A DNA stretch of 64,000 nucleotides. Origin: Liolophura sinensis. Lineage: Eukaryota > Mollusca > Polyplacophora > Chitonida > Chitonidae. The notes below the pieces were generated by a model. It was not told the origin of the DNA and searched no databases. It saw nothing but the letters and a program-made list of their open reading frames with translations. The position numbers and the translations under genes are program-made. The stretch is taken from the NCBI RefSeq assembly GCF_032854445.1, contig NC_088301.1:41473116-41537115 (forward strand), written 5' to 3'. The number at the start of each line of letters is the position of its first letter. Position 1 is the first letter of the stretch. Positions 13,201 to 23,900 of this stretch are shown here, one piece after another.

Positions 13201-15576
13201 TACCTTAACTTAGTTAATTTTATAATTAATTTTATAATTCTAATGAGTAAAAATTAACATAGAGTACAAAGGAACGTGTACATTTGAATGTTTATGTGTA
13301 GTCAAGCCAAGGGGCTGTGTTATAAAGTCATAGGCATGTATGTATAAGAACAGATGTTAACAAATGTTGAATATTACATCAAATTACCTTTTAAATGTCA
13401 TTGAAGTGAAAGTTGATTAAATATGTTGTCAGGAGGTGGTTGTGACTCCGTCCATATTTGCCAAAATCTGTGAGCTTGAGGAGAGGAAGAATCTAATCAT
13501 TGTTCATGGAGATGTTACTGGATACCAGAGGTTTACGGTGAGTTATCTGTCCTGGATGTAGAAGTGTAAGGTGGCACTACTTTATGTGTATGTACTAGAA
13601 TTTTTCAGGGATATTTGGTCAGGCTCATGGGTGTAGGATACGAGAGTAAATCCAATCCACCTGAAAGAGCTGCAACTGAACCAATGAGAACTGGATTTGA
13701 ACCTCTGACTGTGTCACAGATAGTCAGCACTTTAACCACCTGAGCCAGCTTAAGCGTGTTATAGAATTGAATATGCCCATATGTACATATCCAGGGCCAT
13801 ATCTATGCAATGACATTTGTAAAGACGTTTTATAAAATGTAACTTTTTGCTTTCTGAGAGCTTCTAAGTTTGTAAATTAAAAAAAACTTGTATGCAAACT
13901 TTTTTATTATTTATTATTTTTGTTCAGTTCACATGTACTTGTTAAGTTTAATTCTTGATTTGTTCGGGTACTCATTGGTTTGGGACGTCAAATGTTTTCT
14001 GTTTGATGAATTTGTTAGCTTCTGCCTGATGCCCGTATTAGTCATACTGCATCTTAAGAGAATATATACTGGAATTCTTGCCATTCATTGCAGGCGCACA
14101 GAAGTGTTGTGAAACTGTTTCGCCGCTTCCTTCAGAGTAACCAGTCTCTGCTAGAGTTGACTTTGAGGCAGCAGGACAAAGGCCGTGAGGGGGTTGTGTC
14201 AGTGGATGAGTTGAAGCATGCTTTCCGAGAGGCAGGATTTCGGCTCACAAATGTAAGTCTGCAGCAGTTAGTTAGACTGGAAAACATTGTTTAATTAATT
14301 ATTCATTTACTTACTCAAAACTTAAAGGTAGTGGTCATGGCAATAATAATACTGGCTGCCATTGAATAAATGAAATACACAATTAGGACTTAGATGTTTG
14401 AAATTATGCAAATGTTAACCTTTTAAAAGGCAATTTTTTAAAATGTTTTTATGATATTTCCAGAAACAACTTGATCTACTCATAGAAGAAGGAGATCTAC
14501 TTAAGAATGGAAACATTGATTACAGGTACAGGTATATTTAAGTACACCTGCTGTGAATTACCTCCCTGTTACTCAACAGCAACCATTATGTCACGCGAGA
14601 TTAGGTTTTGAGGCGTGATACTTCGAGAAGTGGGATCTTGTCTATTCAAATTAAAGCATGTAATATGTAGTGGGTTATGTCACGACATAGCAACTAGTTT
14701 ACAGGCAAAAGAATGTTTTAAAAAACAACATGATGTCAGCCTTTGAGAATCGCAGTAGTTTCGAGAGATTTTAAATTATGATGTTTTTCAGCTTAGGTAG
14801 AATATATATATTTGACAGGAGTTTCATTGACAAAATTATTGTATTTAATTGGGTGTTAAGATTCTTGAATTACTTCTGAATGGATTAAGGAATACATAAC
14901 GTTTATCCCGGGCTTTCCAAATTGATTACAAAATTAAAATCTGTCTTAATGCTATATATTCAATTAGCTTATGCCAGTGTAACTCCAAAACGATTTTCTC
15001 AGCTTACTCCCTGACTCGTTCCCTCCCCCTGACGTCAGTTGGAGCTGATCGCTTCAGATGTAGGGGTAGGCACAGTACAAATTCATAGTCATCACTTACC
15101 TAGCATCATTGTTTCTGACACAGTAATTTATGTTACTGTTTCTGTTCTGTTTGTGCATAGTTTTGTGACGTTGCAACATCCAATCATAGCATTAGGACCT
15201 AACAACAACGTTTTCATGGTCATACTTTGTTGACATATTTCCCTGCTATGAACTTGTTACTATACACAAATGACCAATTGCAGGGCAGATAGCTTTGTAA
15301 TGTATCTGACTTCAGGAACCATACTAACCTTACTCCTAGAAAAGCACCTTTTAAACGGAGAGTGACAGGGAGGTCATTCTTTGTGGCCCTATTGCCTGGC
15401 AGTTGATATTTGTTAAAGAATTGTCAAGTAACTGTGTATAATTAAAATATACTTGGACTTAGAAATATTCCTTTCTGTAGATGTTTACTTTAAACATGAA
15501 TATGAAGCTATCTTCAGTAACAATATCTTTCCTCCTTCTCAGTGGCCTCATAGATGGAAGTGTATTTGGAAATTAG
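4247..15576 (+). CDS. LRRC74A: LRRC74A/B-like leucine-rich repeat protein, 16 exons
   Basis: Exons: 4247-4309, 5042-5432, 6127-6321, 7486-7548, 8083-8192, 8414-8521, 8751-8844, 9329-9459, 10047-10133, 10493-10608, 10896-10974, 11196-11285, 13433-13537, 14094-14252, 14464-14525, 15543-15576. All phases agree, giving about 628 aa. Residues 1-225 are a low-complexity, charged N-terminus. About 230-505 is a run of ribonuclease-inhibitor-type LRRs (LxxLDLSxNxxxxxGA), for example SLDLSHNEIGESGA and ELDLSWNAIRQKGA. The segment EECQKLGIVPVSYIARHL before the LRRs is typical of LRRC74 proteins. Residues about 570-618 form a degenerate EF-hand-like pair of helices (DELKHAFREAGF, NGNIDYR). The start was chosen because exon 1 is in phase with exon 2 and has a cag|GTTAGA donor. 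The exon 10 acceptor (TATGAAG) has a weak pyrimidine tract but restores the LRR spacing exactly. The last donor is ambiguous (14525 or 14531). The function of the family is poorly known. The paralogue (A or B) is uncertain, and the protein is longer than human LRRC74A because of its N-terminus. Confidence 0.85.
11398..11612 (+). mobile_element. tRNA-derived SINE, near full length, diverged
   Basis: In the LRRC74 intron 11286-13432. It runs from a tRNA-like head (cctcagtggttagtatgc, then a B-box-like gagatcaagtcc) through the body (catgctggcttcctc, ggaaggtctgtcagtaacc, cataattctggtcgcc, tatgagtgaaatattt) to an AAAT-repeat tail. It is the same family as the full-length copy at 48022-48289, in the opposite orientation. 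Divergence indicates an old insertion. Confidence 0.8.
13630..13757 (-). mobile_element. tRNA-head SINE fragment, a second tRNA-related type
   Basis: On the minus strand this reads like a tRNA: TGGCTCAGGTGGTTAAAGTG (A-box-like), then GGTTCAAATCC (B box). It sits in the intron after LRRC74 exon 13. No isolated intact tRNA fold or tail is visible, so it is taken as a diverged tRNA-derived SINE and not a working tRNA gene. Confidence 0.5.
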
Positions 15577-16940
15577 ACATCAGCAAAAGTGGACGGACTC
15601 TCATGACTTCATGGATGGAAAAAAGTACAGAAATTTGCATTCTTAGTTCTCAGCTGAATAAATTGATGGGATTTAGTTCAATGGATTTGTCAAAGAAACA
15701 AGACCATGTGCTTGGATAAAGTAAAACTGCAGTGGTTAATGTGTAACTGGATCAAACTGTGATTCTTTAGATACGGTCTGGAGAGGTTACAATGTCACCA
15801 CTAGGTGGTTAATATACCCATCCACTAGTATTGGATGTATTGTGAGGGGTCTAATCGATAGGCAGCATATTGGCGTTGGTGTCAAGTAGGACTTCAATTC
15901 ATTGTTACAATAAAAAATTGATTGTAGTACAACATCTACATTGTTAGAATGTATCAATTTTTAATGTAATGTCTATAATGAACCAAGAAAGAAATGTTTA
16001 CATCCATTTAATAGTATCTGAGTAGGGCTGCCGAACTTTTGCTGGGTCCCTGTTACCATAAGTAGATAGGTGAGAAGATCTGTACATTGATTATAAAATT
16101 TAACATAATTTATGTAAAGGATATGCCTTATATAGAAGTAACGAACAGTTTTTACGACTTTCGACAATTTTACAAACACTTCTATATTTAGCCTACCTTA
16201 AAAGTACGCAATAATTATTGTGTTATTGAGCAAGTTGTGGTATTGGTTTTGCAATTTGCTGAATGTCTTGAAAGAAAGTATGTGATTTTGGATAGTGTGG
16301 TACCATGTGAATACCAGTATGTGGTAGATACTTGAGTATTAACATGATTTATTCCAAGACAAACAAATTTAAAATATATGCATGTGTTGAACTGTGATAT
16401 TTTTATGTATCTTTACCCAACAAACATTTTTACACCACAAAGATCTGTGATAACCATATGGTAATTAAAAGTATGTAAGGCTGGCATTTTTATGTGGCCA
16501 GGATAAATGAAAATCATTTGATTTTATGTGACAGACATTTTTACAGTGATAAGTACTTGTGATATGTAAAAAAAGTCTTAAATATTTATACTTGTTATGA
16601 CTTTCATTCATGCATGACCAAAGCTGGAGAGATTAATCCAGAAAACATTATCTCCACTTTCAACCAATCAGCGTTGCTTCTGTATGTCTTTAAAGGAGTG
16701 TAGAATACTGTGCGCCACTGTCTTCTTCACTCAGTACTTTTGCACTGTAAAGTAATATTATTCATCATTATGCACAAGCTCATCTATTGTTTATTGCCAC
16801 AAGGATTATGTAAGGTTTGTGTCAACATGAAAGCAGCTTTCAGAACCTATGGTGTTCTGTCTAAACTCACACTATTTAAATAACCATGTACCCTAATTCC
16901 TCTAATTTTTGGGACACCTTGTCTGCTCTTTTTAGCCAAC
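15577..16940. other. LRRC74 3' UTR and AT-rich intergenic sequence
   Basis: Follows the LRRC74 stop codon. AATAAA poly(A) signals on the + strand lie at 15657-15662 and 15909-15914, so the transcript probably ends within about 350 bp. The remainder is AT-rich with no gene, apart from a fragment of a repeat related to the 38.8-kb MITE. Confidence 0.5.
16610..16698 (+). mobile_element. right-half fragment related to the TTAA-flanked MITE
   Basis: Contains the order GATTAATCC...ATTATCTCCAC...CAACCAATCAGCG...TCTTTAAAGG. This matches the right half of the 38787-38960 element (AACTCAGAAATC, TATCTCCACC, GGCCAATCTGC, CCTTAAAG) and the partial copy near 49.7 kb. The left half is not recognisable. Confidence 0.45.
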
Positions 16941-17361
16941 CCAGATAGCATTCCAGCATGGGGCCCATATGAATAGATGGCTGAGTATTGCACTCTACAG
17001 TAAATCAATTCGTCCCATGATATTGTTTTAACTGTAAATGCTGGTGGATCACTAACCACATCATTAACATCACAAATGTGAATATAATATGTAGCCTAAG
17101 TGAAACCCGCATGGGTCCAACATGAGCCCCATATACACAAAGTTAAGTGGGAATTAAATGGGTTTACCTATGTGGGTTCAATATGGGCTGAACGTTGGAA
17201 AATGTTATTTTTTTACCCACATGCTACCCATAAGGGATCCATATGGGCTTTTAATGAGAAGATAAGTGGAATTTTCCCATATTCTACCGCTGTGGGCCCC
17301 ACATGGGATATACATGGACAAACCCATGCCCATATGGGACCCATCTAAGTATGCTATCTGG
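16941..17361. mobile_element. short DNA element with TIRs, rich in CCCATATGGG words
   Basis: Begins CCAGATAGCAT (16941-16951) and ends with the exact inverse, ATGCTATCTGG (17351-17361). The interior holds many variants of CCCATATGGG, GGGCCCCA and CATGGG in both orientations, so large parts can fold back on themselves. It has no coding capacity. No target-site duplication is obvious. It is best described as a non-autonomous, palindrome-rich DNA element; superfamily not determined. Confidence 0.55.
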
Positions 17362-20300
17362 AAATATACATGGAGCTGTAGCAGGAATATTTTGTTTTTT
17401 CTCTTTCATATGGTTAGTCCGTCCAGTGGACAACATATTCATATCTGTGCTTTTCCAAAAAAAACTTAGAAAGAAATGCTTTGCTTTTAGCACTACTAAT
17501 ATCTGTTCTAAAAATTTTAAAAACATGTAGCTGTCTGTCTTCTCCCACCTTGTCTGTGAATTCCAAAACAACTTCAATGATTATTGTTACAGATCAGTAA
17601 CAGTGTTGAGACCATGACTAAATTTGTTTTGTGCTGTGTACAGTTACAGTATTGTTACCTCAATGGAGTACCAATTGCTGATTGGTCTCCTCAGTTCATC
17701 CATTTCCATGACGGAAAATGCAATTTCATTTTAGGTAATACCTCTACTTCAGCTCACTCAAATCCCATGGCGTTCCTCCTAAAGGACTTCCGGCTTCGGA
17801 TAGTAATTTCAGTAATCAAAATTTGCCCAGAACATGTCTCCAGTTTTCTATATGATCCATGTTTTTGGGGACTATGCAGCCCCTGGACTCTCACCTGCTT
17901 AAACCCTCCATCCCAATTTCCATGATGTTCTTACATCTGATACTGGCATGGTACCCTGAACTTACTATTCAGGTCTGTTTGTTGCTGGGGTAAATTTTTG
18001 ACATTTACCATGGCTATCCTTAACCACTGGCGAGTAGATCAGATTTTTTGATGTCATATCTTCTAATATGGACCTTTCACTTAACAAGGGCCAGAGTCAA
18101 GACGACATTGACTTGGTGCAGGATGTCGCAGCTGTTCAGAATTATTTCATTAAAAAATATTTTAAATGTAGTTAAATTTTCGTAATACTTTCTGAAGCTC
18201 TTCATTGTTTTAATTTTTGATTATGGGTTATACAGTTCATAATGTTACATGTACAATTGTAGGCCTACATGAAAGATGTGAACCTGCTATTTTGCTGCCC
18301 CAAGTTTTTGTTAATGAACTGTTCAGATTCAAACCTGCTCAAGGTCATCATGGCTATATAATGGGGAATTTGTAAAACTCTTTGCCGTCTGTATCAAGAC
18401 AGTCCAAAACTGTGAACTCATTTGTTCTTTACTTTATTACGTCGCAATTATCGGTGTATGTGTGCTCACCAAACATATATGAAGTACACACGCACTGCAA
18501 AGTCACAGAAGAAAACGATGCCTTCAACTGTCATTTAGGCCATCTGTTTAGATCGCCCTAGAGTTTCCCATTGTGATTCACCTCTTTTAAGTCATATTAA
18601 GTGCAGCCAATACAAGCAGTGATACATGTTATTCTTTTATTTCTGCTTTCTGTTATTGAACTGCGCAAAACTTTCCATGCACATTGAATGAAGAGACATT
18701 TATATTGTATGGGTTTCAGCTTGATTTTACATTGAAAAAAGCATATTTTTTGTTTATGATTGCATGTACTTTGCAATCTTTTATTTTTACTCAGTCACTT
18801 ATTACTCAGTAACTGATCTCATCAGCTACAGTACAGCTGTGTTTTTCCAAACATCTACTTATTTTTTATTTGATGTTAAAATGCACTTTTCACAGAGTCA
18901 TGTACATGAAGCTTAATACATGTTACTGGATTTGACTTATTTGTTAAGATGTCATTTGTAACATGTTCAAAATGTTAATCAAAATTTATAAATCAAAATT
19001 ACGTTATACATCTGTATTTGTGATAAATTTGTTTAGACAATCTTTTCTATTGCCTTGTACAAGTATTTAATGCATGATGTTCCTGAAAGATGTAATCTTG
19101 TTTTAGTTGTTAAATAGCCTGCCTAATGAAGCTAATGTGAAAAATAATAATTGTTACTTTTAATTATTGGGTTGTTAGTATCACCAGAAATCCATTATCT
19201 AGAAGTATGCAACTTCCTTACACACACAGCTAGTCTCACAACTTACACTTTTCTTTGATCTCTAACACATTACGTGATGTATCTGCGCAGACATGGATTT
19301 TTTTCTCTATTGTGCAGAAAAAGTTTGAAAAATGTTTGATGCATGGTGGGAAAAATGTTCCAAATGCTGTTGTTTTGAAATAAACGTAAAAAAAATTGCG
19401 ACGGAGAGTTTTGTAAAAGGACAACAATGTCTTTGAAAGTAACTGTTTTAGAGTTATTTCAAAATTTAAAAAGAGACAATTGGTTCTTAACTGTAAAGCA
19501 ACAATGATTAGCGAAATCATAGATTTTAAATTCAGAGTTTCGGTTTCAATGTGTGACCATTTCTTGTAGGAGCTGTTTACATTAGATTTCCTATGATTCA
19601 GTTCACAATTTCCACTCAAGAGGTTGACCTGTTTCTCCACTAGGTTGCTCAAGCTTCTACAGATGACGTAACATGTGTAATGTGTTGTGGAGACTGGCTA
19701 TAGGGAGGTTGCATACTTCTATGTAATTAACTTCCGGTATTACTCAAGCATTTTTTGTCAGAAAACAATTAAATGTGTGTGTTTTTTTTGGTTTTATATT
19801 ATGTGTAACAAATAAACAGTGCCTCTTGCTAGGCATAGAGAACCATGATTCAACTGCTTTAGTCTGGACGCTGTGTCTTTTCGTGCCTTTATGTCCATGC
19901 ATGGTCGGAAGTGATGTCAGCAGTGAACTTACCAGAATAAAGGGACCAGATTAGCATCCCTCTCCCCCAACCCAATCCTAATGCCCATAAGATATAAGTT
20001 CTTATGTGACATGTATTGTCTCGCACCTACAGAGAACTCTTTCAGCACCCTGCAGATATTCAGAAGTTTCATGCAAGGCGCTGCTTGGTTTCCTCCCAAA
20101 ATAATGCTGGCAGCTGTTTTATACATCAAGTAGATGTCACACACCTTTAGCATTGATGTGTGCACATGTTAAAGAAGGATATTTGGTTGCAAATGTACCA
20201 TCTTCATGGTTATCTTACTTCAGCAAACCAAAATTTACCTGATGTGCACAGCTGTAATTTGCAAGATGCTTATTCAAGCATATTTTGAGGGCATTATGTA

Positions 20301-20980
20301 ATAAAATTGTACTTTTTGTGAAGCCTTGAAATTGGCGAACCCAACCAATGTAGCATTGTCTCTAAAATCAGAATAGAAAGTTGTATAATTTATGCTTTAA
20401 GTTGATCTTTCACAGGTGAAAAGCTTGAACTAGGGTAATTCATATAGAGACCTTCCATTCAGTATTTCGACAGCAAAAACATGCAGGGTTTAGAGGAAAG
20501 GAGAAAAGCTGATCTCATTGGCACCCAACACTATAGTAGTGGAATAGACTTCATAAAGCCTTAGAATTCCCATATATGAATGCATTAAATTCTAATAAAA
20601 TAAATAAATAAATAAAAAATTCCAATCACTTATCTGACTTTGGAATGCAGTTTTTTTTTATTCTTCGAGTTTTGCATGATTTAATTGGATAATCATATTC
20701 CTTCATAACCCATTTTCTGAATACATATGAAAACTACATGTATTTACTAAATTTACCAAAACAAGAAAATAATAACAATTTGAACACAGTACATAGTACA
20801 GGCATGATTAAAATGTACACTGGATAAATCTCATCTTTGTCCTCCACCCAAATTTTGAGAAATAATTTAAAAATTACATTCGCAAATAAAAAAAGTTTCT
20901 TTCTACTTACATTCTGGTTTGGATATATTTCTTTACACTTTCAATTAATATTCTGAGATGAATGCAAGGGACACAGGAAT
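17362..20980. other. intergenic region between convergent genes
   Basis: No recognised gene. A 138-codon minus-strand open frame (19236-19652) has no family resemblance and lies in AT-rich sequence. A TTTATT at 20657-20662 is a minus-strand AATAAA about 320 bp beyond the nitfhit stop and is the likely nitfhit poly(A) signal. A short AAAT run lies near 20597-20615. Confidence 0.45.
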
Positions 20981-23900
20981 TCACTGACGGAATAATTTTC
21001 TCAGTCGAAAGGACTCTTCCGCCATGTCTTCCTCTGAACGCAGTTTGGATTTATCACTTGTTACATTCTTATCATGGGCATCCAACTGAAAAGACACAAA
21101 CCCCAAAAAACATGTAAACTTCTTTATCTCAAGTGTATGATTAACTTACATGTAAATGCTGAAAATTTATACATAAATTTCAAATGTTCAAACATCTGAA
21201 GCAACCAGAGCCAGAGACCTCTGTGAAAATGTTCGAATTTTGTGATAAATTTTTGGTTGACTCCTTTCATGAAATTTTCAAAATCGATCGATTTTCAGTT
21301 TGCGCATGTCCATTAGCGCACAACTGCACCTGCATGTTAATCCTTGATATACAGCGTCTGCTGGATTAGTGGGATAGTGTGTGCAGAATTTCATTATTAT
21401 TGAAATTTATTATTGAGTATGGCATACAACACCTATCAAGTAAATAAATAAATATTGATCGTATCTCAAATCCGTTCGCATGCTATGGAAAGAGCATGTC
21501 TTGGGCTACAATTCTGTGCAAATCAGATTTGGAATCAGCACCTTGAAATTCACCAGAATAAGGCAAAAAATTTAAATTTCAAAACCAGTTGTGACGTCAC
21601 AACTTCAACCAATGGCAAGCTTCAAAAGTTTTCACCGGAAGTCAATGATGTTCTGGAACTTATTGTAACTACCAACGGTGTACGTGCATATCAAATTTCA
21701 AAACAATCGGTTCTTGTGATTCTTGAGAAGAAGATGTTTGAACGATTTCATATAAAATGCAATATGGCCGCCAAACCAACTGGGTTCCGTAGTGCACAAC
21801 TTCAGGTATTGGGGAATTTTACTGCAAAATTTCAAGTTAGTTGGTCAAACGGTCTAAGGTGTATGGTGCTCACAAAATCTGTGGAAAAATAATAATAATA
21901 ATATTAATCTGAACGATTTCAATAGGTGTCCTGAAGAATTACCTGTGTGGACCCCTAATTATCTCCACACGTGTATCACTCAAATGGAATTCTGAAAATG
22001 ATACAAGTAAACCGATTTGCACTAGATCCTTGAAAAGCATTTGAAGTTTAGTTAATATACCTGAAAATCTGTCGTCGCATCGCCCAGCCACCATGCTTTA
22101 TATGCTTTTCCAATGCAAATCTGTTTACTTGTATCATTTTCATATTATCATATGCCTGCTGTGAATCTACCACCATGAGATCAAGGTCAAAGGTTCGTCA
22201 GTCATACTGAATTAGATTTTCTGATGTTTGATTACCAAATTCTACTGCTTTTTCTGAATTTCAAATGATCAGAATCAATTTGTGTGACATAAAATTATCT
22301 ATCTACACTTTGCTTGGCCCAGCACTGGTGATCTACTTTAATAGTACTAGTTGATATTTATCTCAACCAGACATGAATCGATATCAAATTCCAAAATCAT
22401 CCTTACGACTATAGATCTGTCTTACCTCTTTGTAAATGTCATCATTGAAGGCAAAATCTCCTGGCTTTCTTGGAAGGATATGAACATGGACATGCTGCAA
22501 AATAAACACTTAGTGACAGTCTGGTAAATGTAGGAGATGGATTTACTTTAGTGAAAATTTTCTCCCTGTCAAAAGAGTGCGTGGAAAATATACTGTAGTA
22601 GGTTAGCCGAAAGGAAAAGGGATTTAATGCCAAGAAAGCTGAAAGCTTTAAAAGAGGAAAAGATTCGAGATTTCATTCTCAATCCCAAAGTGACTTTTTG
22701 CCCACAATATCAGTTTTGGTGCTGAATTTTCCAGCAGAATATCATCCCATGTTCCAAAGAACTCTCAGAATCAGGAAAAATGGGCATGTTAGCCATGAAC
22801 GAATGGTCATTAAGGTTATTAGATGGTGTACTACTCACAGGCCAGACAGTGCAGGTATGAACTGTGTTTAGTTCATACCTGCACTGTCTGGCCTGCATGT
22901 TCTCCGTCCTGTACAGCAATCGTGAGAGACTTAGCCCCGTATTCTCCCTCCAATACTCCAGAAATCTTCTGAACACAGGCAAACATATCTGACACTTCAG
23001 GCTGTGTTAAGTCTGCAAATCTTTTAGCAGGTCGAAGTGGGGCCACCAATACATGTTCACTGTGTTAAGGTCGATCACCGATGTAAGGACTGTGGTTGCA
23101 TTTGATATAAGAATCCATACAATATACAATTACATTTAAAACGAGATAATTTTTTGGTTTGTAAATGTATTTTCCTGCCTTGATCTAGATGTTAGAAGCA
23201 ACAAAAAAAAAAAAAAAAAACACAGCATGAGATCTGAGCCATTCTTCTATTTCTGATAAAAGCTGTTTTAGGCCCTGGTGGCAATAGATGGTTGACTTTG
23301 TTCTCTGGTGTGGTCTTACATGAATTTACCTCGAAACACCTTGCTTTTACACGTGGAAGAGTTCACAGTAATTTGTTGGCTTGGCTAGACTCTTCTGGTT
23401 CCTTCACACAGATAAAATATACGTGAAAAATTCATGAGAATGGCATGAAACAAAATAAGGGAGAAAATGGTTACTGTGTTTTAATGAAAATTCTAAAATA
23501 TTCCCAGCAAACGAAGTTTTAATCTTTTTTTTTCAGTCTGAATGTCTTGGATAAAAGGCAGGTTTGTAATATGTACTACATATGCTTCTGAAGAATCATA
23601 CTTCCTTCTATTGCCTATCATCTTATTTATGAAATTACAGGGATGAAAGGATATGACCAGGTACTACAGGTTTGATATTGACAAAACCTATGCACAGCGC
23701 TGAGCGAAAAAACACCTGTGTGTTTCGTATTGAAAAATCTCCAAACTGGTAGCTGTCATCACTTTCAATCTCACCTGCACAAAATATTAAACAGAATGAT
23801 GGTAATTCAAGAGGAAAAGGAAATATAAAATAACATGAAAAAGTCACTTCATTACCAACCACATAAAGTATCTTCACCCAGATTATTTATTTTTTTATTT

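Noticed and set aside
13630-13757. Minus-strand tRNA gene in an LRRC74 intron
   Set aside because: The boxes are recognisable, but the arms are not paired as a full cloverleaf. Taken as a SINE remnant.
17100-17577. Cluster of overlapping open frames on both strands
   Set aside because: They arise from the palindrome-rich TIR element and its flank. The peptides have no family resemblance.
19236-19652. 138-codon minus-strand open frame
   Set aside because: No recognisable domain, AT-rich composition, no splice or neighbour support. Treated as chance.
21455-21892. 145-codon + strand open frame
   Set aside because: Coincides with a probable non-coding repeat and shows no domain. It lies inside a nitfhit intron.
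23653-23774. Shorter version of nitfhit exon 6 ending after VVP plus one base
   Set aside because: The cctg|GT donor leaves a phase that gives a stop in the next exon. The later donor at 23639 is the only one keeping the frame.
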